Shown here: positions 52,116 to 64,000 of the stretch, piece after piece | How positions within the stretch are numbered: position 1 is the stretch's first letter | Layout: every line of letters starts with the position of its first letter | From: an uncultured Anaerolineae bacterium | Lineage (GTDB): Bacteria > Chloroflexota > Anaerolineae > CG2-30-64-16 | Direction: 5' to 3' | Length of the DNA: 64,000 nucleotides | Assembly (NCBI GenBank): GCA_937124585.1 | Contig: CAKZKT010000146.1 | Span: 45,389 to 109,388 of the forward strand | Notes under the pieces: model-generated | Database searches by the model: none | The model's input: only the letters and a program-made list of their open reading frames with translations | Told to the model about the DNA's origin: nothing | Program-made: the position numbers and the translations under genes

Positions 52116-52727
52116 ATGAGCGTGCTGAAAGGGCTGCGCGGCTATATCGGCCTTTCGTTGATTTGGGCGATCATTCTGGGCGTGGCTTTGTTCCTGGCAC
52201 GGCAGCCGTCCGGCGAGCCGATCGAGATCCTGCCGCCGCCCACTGCGGCACCGGTTGCGGCCAGCCCCACCCCTGGCCCCCTGCGCGTGGATGTCGCGGG
52301 CGCGGTCAACGCGCCGGGGGTCTATGCGTTGCCGGCGGGCAGCCTCGTGGCAGACGCCATCGCCGCGGCGGGTGGGCCGGCGGCCGATGCCGATCTGGAC
52401 CGCATCAACAAGGCCGTGATGTTGCAGGATGGCGCCCAGGTGTATGTGCCGCGCTTGGGTCAGCCGGCGCCCACGCCGATCGTTCCCGCCATGCCGTCAA
52501 GCGCGACCAGGGGCGGCCAGGCGGTCGTCGCCGTCAAGTTGGTTAACCTCAACACGGCCTCGCTCGAAGAACTGGACGCGCTGCCGGGAGTGGGGCCTTC
52601 CATTGCACAGCGGATCATCGAGGGCCGGCCCTACGGTGCCGTGGAAGACCTGCTGCGCGTCAAAGGCATCGGCCAGGTGACGTTTGAGAAGCTCAAAGAT
52701 CTGGTGACAGTCGAGGAGGCGCGGTAA
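52116..52727 (+). CDS. comEA: ComEA-like protein: membrane anchor, SLBB and helix-hairpin-helix
   Basis: 203 residues. One membrane helix (about 11-29), a Pro/Thr linker, an SLBB domain (RVDVAGAVNAPGVYALPAGS, 57-115) and a C-terminal pair of helix-hairpin-helix motifs (LNTASLEELDALPGVGPSIA and LLRVKGIGQVTFEKL). This is the DNA receptor of natural transformation, outside the membrane. GGGGGAGGGGGAGG precedes the ATG. comEC and comEB are not in the window. Confidence 0.92.
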   Translation: MSVLKGLRGYIGLSLIWAIILGVALFLARQPSGEPIEILPPPTAAPVAASPTPGPLRVDVAGAVNAPGVYALPAGSLVADAIAAAGGPAADADLDRINKAVMLQDGAQVYVPRLGQPAPTPIVPAMPSSATRGGQAVVAVKLVNLNTASLEELDALPGVGPSIAQRIIEGRPYGAVEDLLRVKGIGQVTFEKLKDLVTVEEAR

Positions 52728-52777
52728 TTTCTCGTGGCTTTTTGAGAGAAATGGTAAGCCCGATCACAGGTTCATCA

Positions 52778-52867
52778 GGAGGAGAGGGATATGCTATCTT
52801 TCAGATTCTTCCTCCTCCTTTGCGCACGAACGCCGGGGAAGCCAGCCACCCCCCGGCGTTCGTGTTT
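52778..52867 (+). terminator. Terminator-like hairpin after comEA
   Basis: CACGAACGCCGGGG (52825-52838) and its exact complement (52851-52864) enclose 12 bases and are followed by TTT only. Just before it AGGAGGA (52778-52784) can pair with TCCTCCT around 52811-52817, a second, competing helix. The first is likely the comEA terminator. Confidence 0.6.
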
Positions 52868-52900
52868 AAGGCCAGAGCCTCAGAAATCGATCCTCCGACT

Positions 52901-52930
52901 TTGACAGCTCATTCCGGTATCGGGTAACAT
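52901..52930 (+). promoter_or_regulatory. Promoter of the thioredoxin gene
   Basis: TTGACA (52901-52906), 18 bases, TAACAT (52925-52930), about 65 bases before the thioredoxin start. Confidence 0.5.
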
Positions 52931-52996
52931 GGGGGCCGCCGGTGGTGTGCAGCCAGGCTGCACTGCGCCGAGCACAAGCAGGAGAAGACAGAGACG

Positions 52997-53326
52997 ATGA
53001 GCGCTGTGCGCGCAATCACCGATGCCACATTCGAGAACGAAGTTTTGGGCGCTTCCGGCCTGGTCATCACCGATTTCTGGGCCGAATGGTGTGTGCCCTG
53101 CAAACGGATCGCGCCGATCCTGGAAGAGCTGGCGGTCGAATATGCCGGGCGGATCAAAGTCACCAAGCTGGATGTGGACAGCAACCCGCTCACCCCGGAG
53201 CGGTTCGGCATCACGGGCATACCGACCCTGCTCCTGTTCCGAGATGGCCAGTTGGCCGATACGATCGTGGGTTTTCTGCCCAAAGATCGGTTGCTGAGCG
53301 AGATCAAAAAACATCTGCGCGTCTAG
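52997..53326 (+). CDS. trxA: Thioredoxin
   Basis: 109 residues. The active site is WCVPCK (Cys32 and Cys35; Val-Pro for the classic Gly-Pro), with the cis-Pro loop GIPTLLLF. It reduces protein disulfides in the cytoplasm. Monocistronic, between the comEA terminator and the tRNA-Ala promoter. A GCAGGAGAAG ribosome site lies upstream of the ATG. Confidence 0.94.
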   Translation: MSAVRAITDATFENEVLGASGLVITDFWAEWCVPCKRIAPILEELAVEYAGRIKVTKLDVDSNPLTPERFGITGIPTLLLFRDGQLADTIVGFLPKDRLLSEIKKHLRV

Positions 53327-53366
53327 CGACCGAACCGGTGGGATGCGCCCCACGACGGGCCGTGAT

Positions 53367-53395
53367 TTGACACTGAAGTCTCTTCCGGGTATACT
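53367..53395 (+). promoter_or_regulatory. Promoter of the tRNA-Ala / T-box / leuS transcript
   Basis: TTGACA (53367-53372), 17 bases, TATACT (53390-53395), the best-scoring promoter in the window by eye. The predicted start near 53402 is six bases before the first tRNA. No other promoter of comparable strength was found between it and leuS. Confidence 0.82.
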
Positions 53396-53407
53396 ATAGA
53401 AGCTTTC

Positions 53408-53480
<73 letters not shown>

Positions 53481-53817
53481 CACTCGGCCCCGACAGAGAT
53501 GAGTCAGGCCGAAGTTACCAACCGGATAGCCGGCGATGATCGGAAGTAGTAGGCCAGCTCTTCAGAGAGCAAGGGGGCGGTGCAAACCTTGCAGGCGGTC
53601 GGGAGCCCGCCGGTCACATCAAGGCTGAACTCGTCCGGGAGCCGCGCAGGCGAAAGTGATCAGTCAGTTTGGCAGAGAGTCGAATAGTCAGGCAGGAAAT
53701 AGCAAGAGATTCCCTTCGGTCTGCGCTCAGATTCGACTAGCCGATTGACTGACGGACCGACTAGTCTGCGCCGGGATAGCCCGTTACAGCGTTTTTCCGA
53801 GTGGTCGGATCAGTTCT

Positions 53818-53890
<73 letters not shown>

Positions 53891-53922
53891 CTTAAGCCGG
53901 CAACCAGGGTGGTACCGCGAAG

Positions 53923-53957
53923 TCCCCTTCGTCCCTGTGGTGACGTTGGGGATTTTT
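53923..53957 (+). terminator. T-box terminator
   Basis: TCCCC-TT-CGTC pairs with GACG-TT-GGGGA across an 8-base loop, followed by TTTTTGTTTTTG. It shares TCCCC and CGTCCC with the antiterminator, so the two folds exclude each other. Confidence 0.85.
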
Positions 53958-54005
53958 GTTTTTGTGCTGCCGGCAATCGTCAATCACGGCCTGTCAGAGG
54001 AGCCT

Positions 54006-54680
54006 ATGGCAAGCCGCTCGTCGGCTCAAGAGAGCATTTACCTGCCCATTTTAGAAGGGTCGGCTGACCTGCACGTGCGCGTGGCCGGAGCGCCTCGCGC
54101 CTGGCCGCTGTTGCTGTTTCATGGCGCCGGGCCCGATGTATCATGGCGCACCTGGGAGCCGCAAATGAGCGCTTTTGCTGTCCTGCGGCGGGTGTATGCC
54201 CTAGATTGGCCCGGCTGGGGCCAGTCGGCCGGCCGGCGGCCAGAGGGGCCCCGGCGCCTGGCGGCCGAGCCGATGGTGAAGGTGGCGCTCCAGGCCATGG
54301 ACGCCCTGGATATCGCCGTCGCCGATGTGGGGGGCGTCTCGTGGGGTGGCTTTATCGCGCTGGAGCTGGCCCTGGCCGCGCCGCAGCGCGTGGCCCGGCT
54401 GCTGCTGGTCGCCGCTGCCTGTCCGGCTGAGTGGGTCGCCGGCGGGCGTTATGCCGCCGTGACACAGCCCACCTGGCTGGCGTGGGCCGAGGAGGATCCG
54501 ATCCTGCCGCTTTCCGGCGGCCAGGCATTGGCGACCGCCCTGCCGAACTGCACCTTGCACGTCTTTGGCGGTCGGACGCACTGGCCGCATCACCTGCATT
54601 CTGATGAGTTCAATGCACTGGCGACGGAGTTTCTGGAAGCCGGGAGCCAGAGCGGGGCCTGCCCCGACGTGGCCCGTTGA
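54006..54680 (+). CDS. Alpha/beta hydrolase
   Basis: 224 residues. The nucleophile elbow is GVSWGG (Ser112), with Asp164 in AEEDPIL and His192 in GRTHWPHH completing the triad; FHGAGPDVSW supplies the oxyanion hole. AGAGGAG precedes the ATG at 54006. It lies between the T-box terminator and leuS, so T-box read-through would control it with leuS; why a hydrolase is under leucine-tRNA control is unclear. Substrate unknown. Confidence 0.88.
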   Translation: MASRSSAQESIYLPILEGSADLHVRVAGAPRAWPLLLFHGAGPDVSWRTWEPQMSAFAVLRRVYALDWPGWGQSAGRRPEGPRRLAAEPMVKVALQAMDALDIAVADVGGVSWGGFIALELALAAPQRVARLLLVAAACPAEWVAGGRYAAVTQPTWLAWAEEDPILPLSGGQALATALPNCTLHVFGGRTHWPHHLHSDEFNALATEFLEAGSQSGACPDVAR

Positions 54681-54725
54681 CGTTTGACTTTTTGCGTTTC
54701 ACACATCGCAGTCTGTGAGGCAATC

Positions 54726-57569
<2,844 letters not shown>

Positions 57570-57623
57570 CGACCAGGCCGGAGAGCGGCCCGCGCCGCTC
57601 TCCGGCAATTGCGAGGTGAGCTC

Positions 57624-58004
57624 ATGAAGCAGGTGATTGCAACGTCTGCTGCGCCGGCCGCCATCGGGCCCTACAGCCAGGCCATTCGCGTCGGTGATTT
57701 CGTCTTCTGCTCTGGCCAACTCGGCCTCGACCCGGCCACCGGCGCCCTGCGGGAGGGCGTGGCCGCGCAGACCGAACAGGCGCTCGACAACCTGGATGCC
57801 GTCCTGGCTGCGGCCGGCGCCAGTCTTGCCAACGTGGTGAAGACCACGCTTTTCCTGGCCGATATGGCCGATTTCGCCACGGTCAACGCGATCTACGGCA
57901 AACGTTTCGCCGGCGACCCGCCGGCGCGTTCGACGGTGCAGGCAGCAGCCCTGCCGCGCGGCGGGCTGATCGTCATCGAGATGATTGCTTACCTGGGAGG
58001 TTGA
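57624..58004 (+). CDS. RidA family enamine/imine deaminase
   Basis: 126 residues. GPYSQAI at the start, SGQLGLDPATG, and the ARSTVQAAALP motif with the key Arg102 and Glu119 (VIEMIAY) mark active RidA proteins, which hydrolyse reactive 2-aminoacrylate and related imines. The ATG at 57624 has AGGTGAG upstream. It follows leuS by 54 bases and precedes the OCD-like gene by 3 bases, so they likely share a transcript. Confidence 0.94.
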   Translation: MKQVIATSAAPAAIGPYSQAIRVGDFVFCSGQLGLDPATGALREGVAAQTEQALDNLDAVLAAAGASLANVVKTTLFLADMADFATVNAIYGKRFAGDPPARSTVQAAALPRGGLIVIEMIAYLGG

Positions 58005-58007
58005 GAC

Positions 58008-58988
58008 ATGGCGCTTTTGCTCACGCGCGCGGACGTGCAGGCTGCACTCACCATGGCCGACGCGATTGCGGCAGTCGAAGAGGCGTTTCGCCAGCAACAG
58101 CAGGGAACCGCCCAACTGCCGCTGCGCACGCCGATCCGCATCCCGCAACATCATGGCCTGGTGCTTTTCATGCCGGCCTATATCGGCGGCATGGACGCGC
58201 TTGGCATGAAGGTGGTCACGGTCTATCCCGACAACCCCAGCCAGCATGGCCTGCCCACCATCCTGGCGACGGTATTGCTCAACGATCCGCGCACCGGTCA
58301 GCTGCTGGCCATCATGGACGGTGCATACCTGACCGCTATGCGTACCGGCGCGGCGAGCGGGGTGGCGACCAAATACCTGGCCCGGCCCGATGCGAGGGTG
58401 GTCGGCATCTTCGGCGCCGGCATCCAGGCGCGCACGCAACTCATGGCGATGGTCGCAGTGCGGCCGATCACCGCGGCGCGCGTGTATGATCCGCGCGCCG
58501 ACCTGGCCGACGCGTTCTGCCGCGAGATGAGCCAGGCGCTGGGCATCTCCTGTGTTGCGGTCGCCGAGCCGCGCGCTGCAGTCGAAGGCTGCGACATCAT
58601 CATCACGGCTTCGACCAGCAAGACGCCGGTCTTCGATGGCCAATGGCTGGCGCCGGGCACGCATATCAACGGCGTCGGTTCGCACTCGCCCGACGCGCGC
58701 GAACTGGATTCGCTGACCATCCGGCGCAGCAAAGTGGTGGTGGATCTGCGCAGCGCGGCCTTGGCGGAAGCGGGCGATCTGATCATCCCCATCAATGCCG
58801 GCGAGATCACGGCCGATCACATCCGTGCGGAGCTCGGCGAGATCGTGGCCGGCGCGCCCGGTCGCAGCCAGGCCGACGAGATCACCCTGTTCAAGTCTGT
58901 GGGACTGGCCATTCAGGATGTTTCCACTGCCACCCGGGTCTACGAGCTAGCCCGCCAGAAGGGGATCGGCCAGGAAATCCATCTGTAG
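58008..58988 (+). CDS. Ornithine cyclodeaminase/mu-crystallin family protein
   Basis: 326 residues. A split fold with GMKVVTVYPDNP, LLAIMDGAYLTAMRTGAASGVATKYLA and the NAD-binding VGIFGAGIQARTQL matches OCD/alanine dehydrogenase/ketimine reductase proteins. Pairing with RidA fits ketimine or imine handling. CTGGGAGG precedes the ATG. Substrate not determined: proline, ornithine, alanine and cyclic ketimines are all possible. Confidence 0.9.
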   Translation: MALLLTRADVQAALTMADAIAAVEEAFRQQQQGTAQLPLRTPIRIPQHHGLVLFMPAYIGGMDALGMKVVTVYPDNPSQHGLPTILATVLLNDPRTGQLLAIMDGAYLTAMRTGAASGVATKYLARPDARVVGIFGAGIQARTQLMAMVAVRPITAARVYDPRADLADAFCREMSQALGISCVAVAEPRAAVEGCDIIITASTSKTPVFDGQWLAPGTHINGVGSHSPDARELDSLTIRRSKVVVDLRSAALAEAGDLIIPINAGEITADHIRAELGEIVAGAPGRSQADEITLFKSVGLAIQDVSTATRVYELARQKGIGQEIHL

Positions 58989-59040
58989 CGACCAGGCTGT
59001 TGCGGCTGAGCGGCCACTTGCATTTTGTCTGTTCCTTCGT

Positions 59041-59046
59041 TATAAT
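59041..59046 (+). promoter_or_regulatory. TATAAT box of the S1-domain gene
   Basis: TATAAT at 59041-59046, 37 bases before the ATG at 59083, with only weak -35 similarity (TTGCAT, 59018-59023). Confidence 0.45.
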
Positions 59047-59082
59047 CCTGGCAGTCTCACCGGAGGAGGAGCCCCTTTTCGC

Positions 59083-60300
59083 ATGAAAAAACACCGGACA
59101 GTGCAGTATGCCCAGGCTGCAACGGAGGAGAACCTGATGGAGACATTGCCGGAGGATGCGTTCAGTTTTCCTCAGCTCCGCCCCGGCGATGTCGTTAACG
59201 GCCGCATTGTCAGAGTGAGCGCCAACGAGATTCTGGTGGATATCGGCCACAAGGCCGATGCCATCATAGACAGCCATGAGCTCGAACGGCTGGACCGCGG
59301 TTTTCTGGCGAGCCTCGCGGTGGGCGATCCGGTCTCGGCATATATTGTGCAGGCTGAAGACCGGGATGGTAACATCGTTGTTTCCCTGCAGCGAGCCCAG
59401 CAAGAACAGGACTGGCGCCAGGCCGAAGACCTGTTCCGGTCGCAGGAAGTTTTCGATGGCGTCGTCACCGGCTACAATCGGGGCGGTGTGATCGTCAAGG
59501 TGGGTCGTGTGCGCGGATTTGTGCCGGCTTCGCAGCTGTCGGGCCGCTGGCAGGCGCAACAAGATACCGAAGGCGATCCCGAAGAACGATGGGCGCGGCT
59601 GGTTGGCCAGAAGATGCGGCTCAAAGTCGTGGAACTCGATCGTCAGCGCAATCGTCTGATTCTGTCAGAGCGCGCTGCAGCCAAAGAATGGCGCCAGGAG
59701 CAGAAAGAACGGCTGTTGACCGAGCTCAAGTGTGGGGATGTCGTCACCGGCACGGTCACCAGCCTGGCTGCATTCGGCGCTTTTGTGGATATCGGCGGCG
59801 CCGACGGGTTGATTCATCTTTCAGAGATCTCCTGGCAGCGGCTGGAGCATCCGGCCGAAGTGCTGCATGTCGGGCAAGAGGTCAAAGTTTATGTCCTCGG
59901 CGTGGACGAGGAGAAGAAGCGCATTGCGCTCAGCCTGCGTCGCCTGACACCGGAGCCGTGGACGGTGATCAATCAGATGTACGCGCCGGGACAGGTGGTC
60001 ACAGCGAAAATCACGAAGCTCACGAATTTCGGCGCCTTCGCCAAAATTGATGATGCTGTCGAGGGCCTGATTCACATCTCCGAACTCGCCGATTATCGGA
60101 TCACGCATCCGAAGGAGGTCGTTCACGAAGGGGACGAAGTCCAGGTCCGTATTATTCGTATTGACGCCGAGCGACGGCGCATTGCGCTCAGCTTGCGGCA
60201 AGTGGCAGAGGATGCCTACGTGGAGGTAGATTGGCGCGCCCAAGTACAGGTCGGCGCCCAGGCGCTGGAGGGCGCGCCGACAGCCGCAACAACACGCTGA
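59083..60300 (+). CDS. S1 RNA-binding domain protein (ribosomal protein S1-like)
   Basis: 405 residues with four S1 domains: GDVVNGRIVRVSANEILVDI (about 34-53), VFDGVVTGYNRGGVIVKV, GDVVTGTVTSLAAFGAFVDIGG and GQVVTAKITKLTNFGAFAKI, each ending in a GLIHISEL-like strand. Short S1 proteins of this kind stand in for ribosomal S1 in many non-proteobacteria. An AGGAGG ribosome site lies 14 bases before the ATG, which is rather far; the in-frame ATG at 59137 lacks one. A terminator follows at 60385-60430. Confidence 0.92.
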   Translation: MKKHRTVQYAQAATEENLMETLPEDAFSFPQLRPGDVVNGRIVRVSANEILVDIGHKADAIIDSHELERLDRGFLASLAVGDPVSAYIVQAEDRDGNIVVSLQRAQQEQDWRQAEDLFRSQEVFDGVVTGYNRGGVIVKVGRVRGFVPASQLSGRWQAQQDTEGDPEERWARLVGQKMRLKVVELDRQRNRLILSERAAAKEWRQEQKERLLTELKCGDVVTGTVTSLAAFGAFVDIGGADGLIHLSEISWQRLEHPAEVLHVGQEVKVYVLGVDEEKKRIALSLRRLTPEPWTVINQMYAPGQVVTAKITKLTNFGAFAKIDDAVEGLIHISELADYRITHPKEVVHEGDEVQVRIIRIDAERRRIALSLRQVAEDAYVEVDWRAQVQVGAQALEGAPTAATTR

Positions 60301-60384
60301 ACCGATTATCGCTCGGCCGGTACGTTGTCCTATCTGGCACAGCGCGCCGCTGAGAGCTGCACATCTGTTTGTGCAAGACGAGAT

Positions 60385-60430
60385 CAAAGGGGACGGCAGC
60401 ACGCTGTGCACCGTTCCCTTTGTATTTTTT
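60385..60430 (+). terminator. Terminator after the S1-domain gene
   Basis: CAAAGGGGACGG (60385-60396) pairs with CCGTTCCCTTTG (60411-60422) with one G-T pair, followed by TATTTTTT. Confidence 0.85.
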
Positions 60431-60473
60431 GTAGCGCATGAGGATGCCCGCTTACGCCATCGGCCGACAGATA

Positions 60474-60482
60474 TGCTATAAT
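60474..60482 (+). promoter_or_regulatory. Extended -10 promoter of clpC
   Basis: TGCTATAAT, an extended -10 element about 105 bases before the clpC start; no clear -35 box and no CtsR-like repeat seen. Confidence 0.55.
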
Positions 60483-60586
60483 TCGCTATGGCGCTGCAGG
60501 AAATGCACGAGCAGTGAAAGATACATGCGTTATGATCGGTTGGAAAATCGGCGGTTCTGCACGTCACATGGGAAGGATGGAGAATT

Positions 60587-63085
<2,499 letters not shown>

Positions 63086-63103
63086 GGCGGACATGGAACT
63101 GCG

Positions 63104-63142
63104 CAACAGCCGTGTGCGTCTTGCACGCGGCTGTTGTTTTTT
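63104..63142 (+). terminator. Terminator after clpC
   Basis: CAACAGCCGTGTGC (63104-63117) pairs with GCACGCGGCTGTTG (63123-63136) and is followed by TTTTTT. Confidence 0.9.
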
Positions 63143-63169
63143 ATGGGCTGATCAGTGCATGAGGCTGCG

Positions 63170-64000
63170 ATGCGCGTCGTTCACACGATGATTCTGTGTT
63201 GTCTCTGCGTCGTTCTGATGCTCGGCGGCGCGACCACCGGCGCGGCAGATGTCCCGGCGTCTGCGCGCCAGGCCGCCGGTCTGACCGTTGTGGCCGCCGG
63301 CCGCGACGTCCGCCCTGGCCCGGCAGCAGCCGAGGGCAATGCCATCGCGTTCGTGCCGGGCGAGGTGCTCATCGGTTGGCAGCCCGATCCGGCGGCCCGA
63401 GCGCAGGCCCGTCCGGGCCGGCTCGATGTGGATCGTGCCAGTCCGGCGTGGCGCGCGGCTGCGACCCGCCTTGCGACGCTCACCGGCCTGCGGGTGCTCG
63501 ACCTCGCGCCCGAGTACGGCATGGCCCGGCTGGCCGTGCCCATCGGTGAGGAGGCGGCCACGGCGGCGCGACTCGCAACGTTGCCGTGGGTCACCCACGC
63601 CGGGCTGAACCACATTGCGGTGGCAGCCGGCTATCCCAACGATCCGCGCATCGGCGAACAGTGGCACATGCGGCGCATCGCGGCGCCGGCTGCGTGGGAT
63701 CTGACCTTCGGCAGTTATTCGCTGGTCGTGGCCGTGCTGGATACGGGCGTTGACCTGGCGCATCCGGAATTCGCCGGCCGCCTGCTGCCGGGATGGGACT
63801 ACGTCAACTGGGATAACACGCCCGACGACGACAACGGCCACGGCACACATGTGGCCGGCATCATCGCGGCGGCCGCCGACAACGGCGTGGGCGTGGCGGG
63901 CCTGGCATCCAACGTCAAGCTCTTGCCGCTTAAAGTGTTGGACGCCGGAGGCCAGGGCAACTACTACAACATCGCCATCGCTATCTATCGTGCGGCGGAC
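63170..64000 (+). CDS. Subtilisin-like serine protease (peptidase S8), 3' end outside window
   Basis: 277 residues are visible, open to the right edge. An N-terminal signal peptide (CCLCVVLMLGGATTGAA) leads to a propeptide-like region with GEVLIGWQP and ARLAVPIGEE, then the S8 domain with the Asp motif VAVLDTGVDLAHPEF (near 188) and the His motif NGHGTHVAGI (near 223). The catalytic Ser would lie outside the window. Secreted protease, possibly with cell-surface modules further on. Confidence 0.93.
   Translation, partial: MRVVHTMILCCLCVVLMLGGATTGAADVPASARQAAGLTVVAAGRDVRPGPAAAEGNAIAFVPGEVLIGWQPDPAARAQARPGRLDVDRASPAWRAAATRLATLTGLRVLDLAPEYGMARLAVPIGEEAATAARLATLPWVTHAGLNHIAVAAGYPNDPRIGEQWHMRRIAAPAAWDLTFGSYSLVVAVLDTGVDLAHPEFAGRLLPGWDYVNWDNTPDDDNGHGTHVAGIIAAAADNGVGVAGLASNVKLLPLKVLDAGGQGNYYNIAIAIYRAAD

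Noticed and set aside
52742..52927. A 61-codon frame between comEA and thioredoxin
   Set aside because: It spans the terminator stem and the thioredoxin promoter and lacks a family.

Overview
The window is a GC-rich bacterial chromosome segment with dense, mostly short operons on both strands. The gene complement points to Chloroflexota, probably an Anaerolineae/Caldilineae-like lineage: a LexA with GAAC-N4-GTTC SOS boxes, a T-box leader, a fused mannose-1-phosphate guanylyltransferase/phosphomannomutase-like protein, DUF4013, DUF4126 and DUF4332 proteins, a Flp-like prepilin, ComEA and ClpC, and lipoprotein HtrA-type proteases. This assignment is inference from gene content; no rRNA is present. 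No prophage, IS element or CRISPR array was seen.

Layout. 1-8.7 kb: a partial hydantoinase/oxoprolinase, a MATE exporter, a PfkB sugar kinase, a GH39-like glycosidase translationally coupled to an HtrA-like lipoprotease, and a second HtrA-like lipoprotease. 8.9-12.2 kb: dnaK, a Flp-type prepilin and a small DUF4332 protein. 12.2-19.8 kb: phosphohexomutase, fused nucleotidyltransferase/mutase-like protein, TVP38-like membrane protein, membrane-anchored spermidine-synthase-like protein and a DDAH-type amidinohydrolase. 19.9-26.1 kb: a molybdenum hydroxylase operon (FAD, 2Fe-2S, Mo subunits, MoaD-like) with a two-gene restriction-modification module lodged between the 2Fe-2S and Mo subunits. 26.3-29.4 kb: SOS-box-controlled lexA followed by an FtsK-like ATPase and three small unknown proteins. 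29.4-36.1 kb: sugar transferase, glycosyltransferase, membrane proteins of unknown function and an ECF transporter (double ATPase plus S component).

36-46.8 kb is one long leftward catabolic cluster headed by an autoregulated LacI-family repressor: RraA-like aldolase, sugar ABC transporter (binding protein, two permeases), PPC/DUF296 protein, zinc alcohol dehydrogenase, a second RraA-like protein, Ldh-family dehydrogenase, and then probably GarR-like and 3-hydroxyacyl-CoA dehydrogenases. 47-51 kb holds a second molybdenum hydroxylase, with the 2Fe-2S and Mo subunits fused and an FAD subunit upstream. 51-53.3 kb carries a slipin, a ComEA-like protein and thioredoxin.

The most unusual locus is 53.37-54 kb. 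One strong promoter feeds tRNA-Ala(CGC), then the sensor half of a T-box with a Leu CUC specifier, then tRNA-Ala(GGC), then the T-box antiterminator/terminator, then an alpha/beta hydrolase and leuS. A tRNA gene therefore sits inside the T-box leader of leuS. ridA-like, ornithine cyclodeaminase-like, S1-domain, clpC and a truncated subtilase gene finish the window.
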